Below, piece by piece: positions 8,505 through 16,659 of a DNA stretch of 38,539 nt. The notes under the pieces were generated by a model, which ran no database searches, was not told where the DNA came from, and was given only the letters and a program-made list of their open reading frames with translations. The position numbers were made by a program, and so were the translations under genes. How positions within the stretch are numbered: the first letter of the stretch is position 1; every line of letters begins with the position of its first letter. Source of the DNA: Candidatus Omnitrophota bacterium (lineage in GTDB: Bacteria; Omnitrophota; Gorgyraeia; JAUYCX01); the NCBI GenBank assembly GCA_030692045.1, contig JAUYCX010000015.1, positions 84,065-122,603 on the forward strand. The letters are read 5' to 3'.

Positions 8505-10466
8505 TTATTCCCCACCTAAATGTAGAGGATTAAAATTTTTTCTGGCAAAAATTGTATAGCTCGTGCCAGCAATTGAGCCTGTGCTGCTACCGCGAGGAGT
8601 TTTCCAGCCATGGCCAGTATCTACATTCTCTCTTGTTGCATAAGGAAGACATCCCTCTCCTTGACCTGTAGGAGATGGGCTTGAGATAACCAGTTTATTT
8701 AATTCATCGAGATAATGACTTGCCTTATTTTTATAAAATTCCTGCTTTTCAATATTTTTTTCCTGACTATAAAAATTACTTAGTATAAAATAAGCAATTA
8801 CCATTTGGGCGCTCCACTCAGAAGAAACAATGCCGCCCCTTGGCATATGGGTATATTTGGCAAAATCAAATCCAGAAACCTCAACAATTTTTCCGTCAGG
8901 GCGTTTAAAATTTACAGTTACCATACAATTATCTTCGGCAAATTCCATAATTTTTTCTGGGTCCATGCCAATGCCTTTAAGAAGAGTAGGACCTAACGAG
9001 GCAATGGACCAAGCATAGGTGTCTGTGGCAATTGTAGAATCACCCTTACCGCGTTTAATTGGAGGCGTTAAACTACCATATGCATGGGCAATTAGCCAGC
9101 TTAAAATCTTTTTGCTGGCAAGTTCATATTTTTTATCTTGTGTTATTTCATAGAGCATATTAAAAAATGCAAAGCCGTCTAAATTATGCTCAGTGGAAAA
9201 CCAAGTGACTTTTGGCCCCCCCCTTAATCCACCCTCAGGGTCTTGCTCTTGAATAGAAATCAACCAGTTAGCAATTTTTTTAATCAAGGGTAAATAACTT
9301 AAATCCTTCCTCTTGTGTGTATACTGAATAAGGGCAATGCCCAACCATATATTTGGTCCAGTATGAATGGCATATTCTGCCACTTCACCTGAAGAGGCAT
9401 AATAGGCATTATAAAAAGGCGTAAATTTATCTTGCGATTTGCGAATAAAGAAATTAAATATCTTTTTTGCCTTTTCATCTTGGTTAAATAACATAAATAC
9501 CTGCGCCGCTAATGCCTGGTCATAGATAAAGCTAATGTCTTTTAAATTATCATCTCCTTCATAACTTAACAATAGGCCAGTACTATTATTCTGATGCACG
9601 CTTAACCACTGGAGCATCTTGTGAATTGTCTGCTCCTCCAAAACCTCCTTTTCTTTGTTTATGTAGGAGATTTCTTTAAGGATTGCTTTTTCTCTTTCCT
9701 CGACTTTAGAAATTTTTTCAAGGGATGAAGATTGTTCTTGGGAAGCCTGTGATATATGCTGTTTTAATTTGTTTATCTCAAGGAGATAACTTTGTGGGGC
9801 ACCCTCTTGCAGTTTGAACTGCAACCCTTTTAGTCTTGATTCTAATTTAAGAATCTTATTTTTATGCATAGATAAATCTTGCATTAATCTTTCCTTTGTT
9901 TCTTCTAAAAACTTCATTTCTCTTTTTGCTAAATTATCTTTTTGCACACTTAAGACTAATTTTTCTACCAACCTTTTATTTTCTAAGCTCAATTTAAGAT
10001 TGTAAAAGAATGCTGCAGCAAAAGCAAATAATAAAATTACTGCCGCAACCACGGCAAACTTAAAGCTCAATTTTAACCAGCGGGCATGGCGCATAATCCT
10101 GTTTAAACCAACTTTGTCAATCATTAGATATTTTATACCTACTAGGTACTGGGTGGGTTGCGTCCCCTTAATTTTATTTAGCCAAACAACTTCTCCAACT
10201 GCCTTGGTGGCAGGATAAGAAAGAGGAATATGAATATCCAAAGAGAGCTGTACCCCTTTTTTAGTTAAAAGTGCAACTGCTTGCTCGTCTAGATTATTTA
10301 TGGATAAACACATTCCCCCTAAACTGACATTAGAGGTAAAGCCTTGAATCCAATTAGATAATGGTTCGATGCCGTACTCATCTAAAACCTGAAGCTCAAC
10401 TGGAAAAACGTTCTCTAATCTTAGATATTTTCTTTTTTCCAATTCTAGGGGATATTTCTTAAGCAT
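8505..10466 (-). CDS. PilZ domain, transmembrane helix, coiled coil and helical-toroid domain protein
   Basis: 653 residues. Residues 1-120 are a PilZ domain with both c-di-GMP motifs: RKYLR (Arg12 and Arg16) and NVSLGG (Asn46, Ser48, Gly51). One membrane helix follows (about 135-155), then a charged coiled coil (about 158-285) and a C-terminal helical domain (about 290-653) with repeated Trp/Tyr-rich hairpins, resembling (alpha/alpha)6 toroids of six-hairpin glycosidases and related proteins. The PilZ domain should face the cytoplasm and the helical domain the periplasm, which suggests c-di-GMP control of an envelope activity; no catalytic residue could be assigned. The segment SPSPTGQGEG near the C terminus is encoded by a palindrome (8653-8679) that looks inserted. 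Two-base gaps separate it from both neighbours. Confidence 0.75.
   Translation of the reverse strand: MLKKYPLELEKRKYLRLENVFPVELQVLDEYGIEPLSNWIQGFTSNVSLGGMCLSINNLDEQAVALLTKKGVQLSLDIHIPLSYPATKAVGEVVWLNKIKGTQPTQYLVGIKYLMIDKVGLNRIMRHARWLKLSFKFAVVAAVILLFAFAAAFFYNLKLSLENKRLVEKLVLSVQKDNLAKREMKFLEETKERLMQDLSMHKNKILKLESRLKGLQFKLQEGAPQSYLLEINKLKQHISQASQEQSSSLEKISKVEEREKAILKEISYINKEKEVLEEQTIHKMLQWLSVHQNNSTGLLLSYEGDDNLKDISFIYDQALAAQVFMLFNQDEKAKKIFNFFIRKSQDKFTPFYNAYYASSGEVAEYAIHTGPNIWLGIALIQYTHKRKDLSYLPLIKKIANWLISIQEQDPEGGLRGGPKVTWFSTEHNLDGFAFFNMLYEITQDKKYELASKKILSWLIAHAYGSLTPPIKRGKGDSTIATDTYAWSIASLGPTLLKGIGMDPEKIMEFAEDNCMVTVNFKRPDGKIVEVSGFDFAKYTHMPRGGIVSSEWSAQMVIAYFILSNFYSQEKNIEKQEFYKNKASHYLDELNKLVISSPSPTGQGEGCLPYATRENVDTGHGWKTPRGSSTGSIAGTSYTIFARKNFNPLHLGGE
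8653..8679. repeat. Palindrome inside the PilZ-protein gene
   Basis: TCTCCT at 8656-8661 pairs with AGGAGA at 8670-8675, extended by CCC/GGG. In frame it encodes the Ser/Pro/Gly-rich segment SPSPTGQGEG, unlike the surrounding helical sequence. Confidence 0.6.
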
Positions 10467-10468
10467 TC

Positions 10469-11563
10469 TTAATTTTCTAATTTGTAGTCTTGTGCCAATT
10501 TTATTCTTTTAGCAATTGGCGGATGGTCGTATAGCCAAATTTCGATAAGCAACGAGGGGGTTAAATCCGCAAGATTTATTTTAGCCAACTTCATCATCAT
10601 CGAGATAAAGGCTGGTTTATTTTTGGTTACCCTTAGACTAAATAAATCTGCTTGTCTTTCCAAATAACGGCTAAAACCATTTTGTGCCGGTAATATTATA
10701 AATCCCAATAGCAAAAGAGCCAAAGCGATTATAGGAAAAAATGCAATATCATTAAAAAGAAGATTCTTTAATAATTTATCCGCCAGAAAAAATCCGGCAA
10801 AAGCCAGTATTGAATTTACCAAAATCAACTTTAAGGTATCATGATTAACATAGTGGCCTAACTCATGAGAAACCACCCCTTCAATTTCTTCTTGAGAAAA
10901 ATTGTTAAGCAGGGTGTCGCTTAAAACAACCCTTCTATTTCTTCCTAAGCCGCAGACAAAGGCATTTGCCTTTTTGGTTTTTCTGGATAAATCTATTGCG
11001 TAGACTCCCCTTATTTTTAACTTACATCTATCAAATAAAGCCAAGATACTTTGTTTTAATTGCAGGTTTGTTATGGGAATATATTTATAAAATATAGGAA
11101 TAATAACAGAGGGTGTAATTTTAGCCAATATCAAGGTAAAAAATATCCAGAATATCGAAGCCAAAACCCACCAATAATTGGCTGTAGTATTTAAGAAGAA
11201 ATAGACTGCCTCGAGGATAATTAAAAATAAAATGAAATCTACGGCTGCATTTTTAAGGCTATCCATTAGGAAGCTAAGTAAATTTTGATTAGATAATTTA
11301 AACTTATGCTCCAAAATAAATCCTTCATAAAAATTTAGAGGAAAATTCAAAATATAAAAGATAATACAAAATGCCATAATATAAAAGCCATTAATCAGGG
11401 GCGCTTGAGAAAAAATAGAAAAGGCTTTATTTCTTAGAGCAAGGGAAAGGCCGCTAAAAAAGAAAATTACTAAAAACAAAATATTTAAGGCAAGGTTAAT
11501 AAAGAAAAGGCGATTTTTGAGAGTATGGTATTTTTTGGCGGGAAACGAATCCGGCTCATTCAT
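10469..11563 (-). CDS. M48-family integral membrane metalloprotease (Ste24/HtpX-like)
   Basis: 364 residues from the preferred ATG at 11563, which follows an AGAGG site by four bases and overlaps the TPR gene stop (ATGAATGA); an ATG seven codons upstream (11584) is in frame but lies deeper in the TPR gene. Several hydrophobic helices precede and follow the zinc motif HELGH (about 233-237), with the third ligand Glu in LERQAD (about 302), the arrangement of Ste24/CAAX protease 1. The size and multi-helix N terminus favour the Ste24 branch over HtpX. Expected role: inner-membrane proteolysis and quality control. It sits in an operon with a TPR protein and a second metallopeptidase. Confidence 0.88.
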   Translation of the reverse strand: MNEPDSFPAKKYHTLKNRLFFINLALNILFLVIFFFSGLSLALRNKAFSIFSQAPLINGFYIMAFCIIFYILNFPLNFYEGFILEHKFKLSNQNLLSFLMDSLKNAAVDFILFLIILEAVYFFLNTTANYWWVLASIFWIFFTLILAKITPSVIIPIFYKYIPITNLQLKQSILALFDRCKLKIRGVYAIDLSRKTKKANAFVCGLGRNRRVVLSDTLLNNFSQEEIEGVVSHELGHYVNHDTLKLILVNSILAFAGFFLADKLLKNLLFNDIAFFPIIALALLLLGFIILPAQNGFSRYLERQADLFSLRVTKNKPAFISMMMKLAKINLADLTPSLLIEIWLYDHPPIAKRIKLAQDYKLEN

Positions 11564-11942
11564 TTTTCCTCTTAAGACTTGCAATCAGGTTTACGAACCG
11601 GCTATCTTTTTGTAAATTCTTTAAATCTGGGTCTCTGAGCATAAAATCAAAATCATTGTAACCTAAGTTTATGGATTTATTAAGCGCCTCTAAGCTTTTA
11701 TCAATGTCATTTAAAAGCGCATAACTACAAGCTAAATTATACCAGACAATTGGCTCTTCTGGCTTTAAGCACGTTAATCGTTTATCAATGGCAAGTCCTT
11801 TTTCAAAGAAGCCTCGTTTTGTGTAACTATCTCCTAATGCAAACAAGGCTTGGATAAAATTGGGTTTTTTGTTTAAAACTCCTTCGTAAAATTGAATTTC
11901 AAAATCAAGATGGTTAAGTTGTTTTTTAGTCTTTTGGTTCAT
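11556..11942 (-). CDS. Small TPR-repeat protein
   Basis: 128 residues with no signal peptide. Tetratricopeptide-like helices are visible: a first helix pair around FIQALFALGDSYTKRGFFEKGLA, then IVWYNLACSYALLNDIDKSL with the usual W/LG/Y/A/P spacing, then a shorter degenerate unit. The last helix, LRDPDLKNLQKDSRFVNLI, matches the tail seen in many TPR proteins (D-L..L..D.RF..L). It is a likely protein-interaction adaptor for the M48 protease encoded by the overlapping next gene. First gene of the 11942-5679 operon. Confidence 0.8.
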   Translation of the reverse strand: MNQKTKKQLNHLDFEIQFYEGVLNKKPNFIQALFALGDSYTKRGFFEKGLAIDKRLTCLKPEEPIVWYNLACSYALLNDIDKSLEALNKSINLGYNDFDFMLRDPDLKNLQKDSRFVNLIASLKRKNE

Positions 11943-11973
11943 TTTAAGTTAGCTAATACTAAAGCTTTTTATT

Positions 11974-12062
11974 TCACGGATATACACGGATAAAATAACA
12001 GATACACACGGATTGATCTATCCGTGTTAATCCGTTACAAACCCATGCGAATCCGTATTCCA
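11974..12062. repeat. Direct and inverted repeat array, unit CACGGAT
   Basis: Copies of CACGGATA/ACACGGAT (11975-12013) are followed by inverted copies TATCCGTGTTAATCCGT (12019-12035) and GAATCCGT (12050-12057). The arms can form a long hairpin. It fills the gap between the transglutaminase gene and the TPR gene and belongs to the same style of repeat as 5555-5637 but with another unit sequence. Confidence 0.8.
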
Positions 12063-12087
12063 TAAGTTCTTCTCAATATTAACTGAG

Positions 12088-14460
12088 TTAAAACTCCGTC
12101 TCTTCTAACACAATGCATTGCCTCAGCTTTCGGGAAAGTCTTTCCAAGGATGCCTTGAATAACCTATAATCCTTATTAGATATAACTTTTTGCTTTACAG
12201 TAAAATTCTGTCTAAAAACTAATCTCGAGTCTTCTAAGTTATAGGAGTTTGAAAAAGAAAGCCACTTTGTATTGTATTTAATTGTCTGGGGCAGAAATTT
12301 TACCTTCAGATTTCTGGGCAATTTAACTGACATCAGGGTTTCCTTAGAAGATAAAACTCCAAAATCAATTGGGTATCGGCGACTATCCTTGGCAACAATG
12401 GATAAATCCATGGCTCCTAACTGCGGAATGACCCTTGCCTTTCCAGCCCTGGTTAAAATCTCCGGACCGCTAAAGCGATAAACCAATTTTATGGGTTTAT
12501 CCAGATTAGATACATTCTCGATACTATAATCTATTAGCTTTCCACCAGGAGTTATGGAATGCACCTTTTCCTTTAAACCCTCTTCAAAAATTATGGGCTG
12601 TGTATATTTTAAATAGAATCTCTGTCCTTGATCATAAAATCCATTCGTTAAAATATTTCTCCTGCCAGAAACACTCTCATCTGGATTTATTATAAAAGCT
12701 GTTTCGGTTTCTAAATGATTGTGCCTTGGCCCAAAATCAGGGGTTAAAAGAATCTCTGCTTTATCTTCAAAAAATACCATTACCTTTCTATCTTGGTCAT
12801 CAATTGGTAAGTCTCCAAAAGATACAGTTTCTCCTGTGGGGTCAAGAAAAATCAACTCGTTATCAATTTTTACAACCACGATGCAGTGATTAAATAAAAG
12901 CGTGGGAAAATCTTCAATTAATTTAAAATTATCCTTTGTGCCGATTAGAACTGGGAATGCCTTTAATCCTGCCTCTTTCAAAAGAGAGATAAGTAAAATT
13001 GACTGGTCTTTGCAATCTCCGTATTTATTTGTAAAAATATCCGCTGCTTTATGCGGCTCAAAACCAGCTTGACCGTATTCAATTGCCACATAACGGATAT
13101 TCTCAACAGACCAATTGTAAATTGCGCGCGCTTTTTCCTTGTCTGTTTTAAAATTTAAGGTTAAACTCTTAACCAATTGCTTCATTTTGTCATCGGTATC
13201 AATTTTATCCTTAGCTAAATTCCACCACCATTTATAAATAGTCTGCCACGATTTAAATGTTGATAAAAATATAGCGGTATTTATTTCGCTAATTGGCGGC
13301 ATGGCAGGTTCTGCTATAATCTCTGGTATAGCGTTAAATTCCCAGCTGTAGATTCTTGTATTGCCCTCAACAGTAACATTTGGCTCTAATTTGGCCGAGA
13401 AATAATTATAATCAGTATTAACAAGCCTTAAATTCAAATCCCTGCCAGAAGGCAAGAAAACTCTAAATTTTGCCAGAATTATAGGCACATCATTTTGCAG
13501 GACATAGCCCGTAGAAAATTCCTTTTTATCTATTAGGCGGCTACGTATAGTCTTAAGCTTATATTCAATGGTTGCGCCTATAGTTATCTCTGGCATAGAA
13601 ATTATCACTGCCCTAGCATTGCTGTATAAAGGAAAATTTAAATAGCGAGAAACGTCACGGATATGCTTTGCCCCAACGAGCGCAACTTCACCGTCGGGTT
13701 TAATAGTCCTGGCAAAATCCAATTCCACCTTTTCAAAGGTAGAGTCGTAGTCTATATCTATCTCGCCGAATTTCTTGCCGCGCTCATTTAAAATTTTAAT
13801 AATATAATGCTGATAAAAAACTTGAGTGTCATTAGGCAAAACCTCTATTTTCTCATCAGCTAAAAGAATAAGAGCGCCTGCCTGAGGAAAGGCCTCTTGG
13901 GCAGGCGCCTGTTCAATCAATTTGGCAATTTCTGGCTGCAAAATCAAAAGTTCATTTGCCTTTATGGAAGCATCAATTGCTGCAAGCCTCTCTTTAGCTA
14001 AAGATAAATATTGAAAAGTTTTAATTTTACTGTAAAGGTTTTTTGCCTGGTCAAAAAGATTGTGTTTTTCGCAAGCCCGGGCATAATAAAAAAGATATTC
14101 ATCGTCATCCAGCTCTCCAATGTTATTAAAGATAGATAAAGATTGCGTATAATCACCCGTTTTGTAAAAACAATAGGCTAAAAGCTTTCTGCTCTCTAAA
14201 TCATCTTGGTCTAAAATGCAATCAACGCATTTCTGATAATCTGCGTGTTGAAAATAAAGCTTGGCTAATTTAAAATTTATCAAAGATTTATGGGAAGAAT
14301 TTTTTAATGCCTCTTGATAAGACTCAAGAGCCTTTTGGAAGAAAAGCTCTGATTTATAAGAAAAAGCGTCAGCTTTTTCCAAATGCCTTTTTTCTAAACC
14401 GGCGCAGGAAGCAATAAAAATAGCAAATGCAATTGTGAAACTTAATTTTAAATGTCTCAT
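12088..14460 (-). CDS. Lipoprotein with TPR, DUF3857 and transglutaminase-like domains
   Basis: 790 residues. A lipoprotein signal ends at IASC (Cys19). Residues about 25-170 are TPR-like helices, about 200-390 match DUF3857 (beta-rich, with IKPDGE and the SMPEI..GATIEYKLK segments), and about 430-560 are a transglutaminase-like core with YGDC (Cys483), FNHC (His525) and LDPTGE (Asp540), the papain-like triad in the correct order. A beta-rich C-terminal region follows (to 790). Similar DUF3857-transglutaminase proteins are common in Bacteroidetes and related phyla; the substrate is unknown, with protein processing or peptide-cross-link cleavage in the periplasm most likely. The ATG overlaps the stop of the DUF1805 gene (ATGA). 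Confidence 0.85.
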   Translation of the reverse strand: MRHLKLSFTIAFAIFIASCAGLEKRHLEKADAFSYKSELFFQKALESYQEALKNSSHKSLINFKLAKLYFQHADYQKCVDCILDQDDLESRKLLAYCFYKTGDYTQSLSIFNNIGELDDDEYLFYYARACEKHNLFDQAKNLYSKIKTFQYLSLAKERLAAIDASIKANELLILQPEIAKLIEQAPAQEAFPQAGALILLADEKIEVLPNDTQVFYQHYIIKILNERGKKFGEIDIDYDSTFEKVELDFARTIKPDGEVALVGAKHIRDVSRYLNFPLYSNARAVIISMPEITIGATIEYKLKTIRSRLIDKKEFSTGYVLQNDVPIILAKFRVFLPSGRDLNLRLVNTDYNYFSAKLEPNVTVEGNTRIYSWEFNAIPEIIAEPAMPPISEINTAIFLSTFKSWQTIYKWWWNLAKDKIDTDDKMKQLVKSLTLNFKTDKEKARAIYNWSVENIRYVAIEYGQAGFEPHKAADIFTNKYGDCKDQSILLISLLKEAGLKAFPVLIGTKDNFKLIEDFPTLLFNHCIVVVKIDNELIFLDPTGETVSFGDLPIDDQDRKVMVFFEDKAEILLTPDFGPRHNHLETETAFIINPDESVSGRRNILTNGFYDQGQRFYLKYTQPIIFEEGLKEKVHSITPGGKLIDYSIENVSNLDKPIKLVYRFSGPEILTRAGKARVIPQLGAMDLSIVAKDSRRYPIDFGVLSSKETLMSVKLPRNLKVKFLPQTIKYNTKWLSFSNSYNLEDSRLVFRQNFTVKQKVISNKDYRLFKASLERLSRKLRQCIVLEETEF

Positions 14461-14756
14461 ACCAATAACTCCAAGGCCTCTTTTCCCAACATGCCTAATT
14501 TAATGCCTAAGCTTTCTGCAAATGAAGTCAAACCCACAATTTTTGCCTCCCATAAATCATCAATAGTCTTAACTCCCCTTACTAAACAAGCTGCATCAGA
14601 AAGTTTTTCTGCAGTGGCTAAATTCAAATAACCACAGCCAATAAACCCCTTTTCGCCTGAGACCATTACCAGATTTGCATGAGGAAGGCGTAGCTCAATT
14701 GCAGTTGCATTTTTTTCTTTGATTTTAATCTTTCGCTGAATTAAGACCTCTGGCAT
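14457..14756 (-). CDS. DUF1805 (YunC-like) protein
   Basis: 99 residues, matching the whole DUF1805 family. It shows the conserved central segment LVMVSGEKGFIGCGYLNLA and the downstream LSDAACLVRGVKTIDDLWEAKI, where the Cys, Arg-Gly-Val and Asp residues are typical of the family. The family has a known fold but no established function. It overlaps the end of the aminotransferase gene by 16 bases and the start of the transglutaminase gene by four, so the three are translated from one message. Confidence 0.8.
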   Translation of the reverse strand: MPEVLIQRKIKIKEKNATAIELRLPHANLVMVSGEKGFIGCGYLNLATAEKLSDAACLVRGVKTIDDLWEAKIVGLTSFAESLGIKLGMLGKEALELLV

Positions 14757-15904
14757 GACTTTAAGAAATCTTTAAGGCGAGAAAGCGCCTCTTTTATATT
14801 CTCAAAACTTGCTGCATAAGAAATTCTGATATAGCCCTCTCCTGAGGGGCCAAAGGCTGTGCCAGGGACAACTGCAACCTTCTCTTGCCTTAAGAGTTTT
14901 TGAGCAAATTCCAGAGAACTTAAACCTGTCTTTTTTATGGAAGGAAAAACATAAAAAGCTCCCTGCGGTTTAAAACAATCTAAACCCAAATTATTTAAAC
15001 CATCAACAATAAAATCTCGTCGACGTTTGTACTCATTTTTCATCTGGTCAACTGACTTTAAACCATTTTTTAAAGCTTCACAGCCACTTAATTGACTGAT
15101 TATTGGCGCGCAAAGCATTGTATATTGATGAATCTTGGTCATTGCTGCAATTACCTCTTTTGGCCCACAAGCAAAACCCAAACGAAAACCAGTCATAGCA
15201 TAACTTTTGGAAAAGCCATTTAAATAAATTGTGTTCTTCTTCATGGCTTTCAAACTTGCAAAGGGTGTATGACTATAATCGTATGTTAGCTCATCGTAAA
15301 CCTCATCGCTTATCACTAACAAATTTTTCTTAAGCACAACCTTGGCAATATCCGTTAATTCCTTTTTTGTATAAGAAGCGCCAGTGGGGTTACTGGGATA
15401 ATTTAAAATTAATGCCTTGGTGTTGTGTTTTACCTTATCACTAATCTGCTGTGCAGTTATTTTAAAACCAGTTTCTTTAGATGTGGGTAAATAAATGGGC
15501 TTTCCTCCTGCTAAATACGTAACTGGCCAATAAGAAACATATGATGGCTCTGGGATAAACACAGCGTCCCCGGGATTTAAAATTGCGCGCAGAGCCAAAT
15601 CTAAAGCTTCACTTACACCCACAGTAATTAATATTTCTTGTTCTGGGTCATAACTTAAAGAGTGTCTGTGTTTTAAAAAAAGCGCAATTCTTTGCCTTAA
15701 TTCTAACAAACCTTTATTAGAGGTATAAGTGGTAAACCCCTGTTCTAAAGAATAAATCGCCTTTTCGCGAATATTCCAGGGAGTGGTAAAATCCGGCTCC
15801 CCTACACCCAAAGAAATAACATCCTTCATTCCTAAAACCAGGTCAAAGAATGCCCTAATCCCAGAGGGTGCAATATTTTCTACCCGTTTAGATAATTTCT
15901 TCAT
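14741..15904 (-). CDS. Class I/II PLP-dependent aminotransferase
   Basis: 387 residues, the normal size of fold-type I aminotransferases. SLGVGEPDF near the N terminus (about 31-39), NYPSNPTGA (the Asn/Pro loop over the PLP ring), SDEVYDEL (Asp pairing with the pyridine N), FSKSYAMTGFRLG with the Schiff-base Lys233, and YIRISYA near the end with the carboxylate-binding Arg are all present. The subgroup looks like aspartate or aromatic aminotransferases of the AspC/PatA type. The gene starts one base after the stop of the Lrp-type regulator, the usual pairing of an amino-acid aminotransferase with its Lrp/AsnC sensor. Confidence 0.9.
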   Translation of the reverse strand: MKKLSKRVENIAPSGIRAFFDLVLGMKDVISLGVGEPDFTTPWNIREKAIYSLEQGFTTYTSNKGLLELRQRIALFLKHRHSLSYDPEQEILITVGVSEALDLALRAILNPGDAVFIPEPSYVSYWPVTYLAGGKPIYLPTSKETGFKITAQQISDKVKHNTKALILNYPSNPTGASYTKKELTDIAKVVLKKNLLVISDEVYDELTYDYSHTPFASLKAMKKNTIYLNGFSKSYAMTGFRLGFACGPKEVIAAMTKIHQYTMLCAPIISQLSGCEALKNGLKSVDQMKNEYKRRRDFIVDGLNNLGLDCFKPQGAFYVFPSIKKTGLSSLEFAQKLLRQEKVAVVPGTAFGPSGEGYIRISYAASFENIKEALSRLKDFLKSCQRS

Positions 15905-15905
15905 C

Positions 15906-16391
15906 TTAAAATGAAATATTTAACCTCTTATTCTTTTCAAAGCGTTTTAAAATCTGGCCATCTTCTTTGTACTTCTTTAAAAGAAAATGCGTTACAGTGC
16001 CGCGAACATTTTCCATAGGGGAGAGTTTTTCTGCCACAAAATTAGAAACCGTGTGTATGTCTTTTCCCTCGACGATAATAAGCAAATCATATGTTCCGGA
16101 AACCAGGTAACAGCTGGTAACCTCAGGAAATCTGTAAATCCTTTCTGCCAAATAATCAAAACCTACATTCTTTTGCGGGGCAACATTTACCTCAATTAAG
16201 GCGCGCACCCCTACATTATCATCTTTAATAAGCTCTTTGTTGATAACCGTCCTATACTTTAAAATTATACCCTGCTTTTCATACTGCTTTATGGCTTTTT
16301 TAACAGCAGAAACGCTTCTGCCAGTCATTTTAGCAATCTCTTCCACAGATACCCTGGCATCATTTTCTAAAATTTCTAAGATTTCCTCCAT
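15906..16391 (-). CDS. Lrp/AsnC family transcriptional regulator
   Basis: 161 residues from the ATG at 16391. This start is chosen over the ATG at 16415 because AAGGAGG sits five bases ahead of it. Residues about 1-55 form a winged helix-turn-helix (VSVEEIAKMTGRSVSAVKKAI), followed by the RAM ligand-binding domain (about 70-150) with VTSCYLVSGTYDLLIIVEG, typical of amino-acid-sensing Lrp/AsnC proteins. It probably controls the adjoining aminotransferase operon. The leader upstream of its ribosome site is occupied by the structured element 16411-16624, so its expression could also depend on that structure. Confidence 0.9.
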   Translation of the reverse strand: MEEILEILENDARVSVEEIAKMTGRSVSAVKKAIKQYEKQGIILKYRTVINKELIKDDNVGVRALIEVNVAPQKNVGFDYLAERIYRFPEVTSCYLVSGTYDLLIIVEGKDIHTVSNFVAEKLSPMENVRGTVTHFLLKKYKEDGQILKRFEKNKRLNISF

Positions 16392-16396
16392 TGATA

Positions 16397-16403
16397 CCTC
16401 CTT
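16397..16403 (-). promoter_or_regulatory. Strong ribosome-binding site of the Lrp gene
   Basis: AAGGAGG on the - strand, five bases before ATG 16391. It decides the start of the regulator and excludes the upstream ATG at 16415. Confidence 0.8.
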
Positions 16404-16410
16404 AAATGAC

Positions 16411-16624
16411 GACACAACTTACGGAGTCAGAATGACGACGTAAGTTGTTTGTCGGAATTTAACTCCCCCACCACTTTTTAAAAAACCACTTGAGATAAAA
16501 TCAACAGAATTGCTCCCCATACAACCTAACTCAATAACTCCCACAGTGCTTACAAAAAGTGGTGGGGGGTTAGTTCAGCCAAAAGACTTATGTTCGCTTA
16601 CGCTCCATAAGTCTTGGCTTCACT
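16411..16624. repeat. Three-stem structured repeat element, copy A
   Basis: Left hairpin: GAC+ACAACTTACG (16411-16423) pairs with CGTAAGTTGT (16439-16448)+TT bulge+GTC. Linker GAATTTAAC at 16455-16463. Long stem: CCCCCACCACTTTTT (16465-16479) pairs perfectly with AAAAAGTGGTGGGGG (16554-16568) around 74 bases. Linker GTTCAGCC at 16573-16580. Right hairpin: AGCC+AA bulge+AAGACTTATG (16583-16592) pairs with CATAAGTCTT+GGCT (16606-16619). It ends TCACT. Same plan as 28732-28958. It lies between the Lrp gene and the PabC-like gene. Confidence 0.85.
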
Positions 16625-16659
16625 AATTTTACCATCAAGTAGATTAAAGTCAATAAATT

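Noticed and set aside
16455-16580. Integron attC site
   Set aside because: ATTTAAC fits one half of the attC core pattern but there is no matching GTTRRRY half, and the long perfect stems lack the unpaired bases typical of attC.
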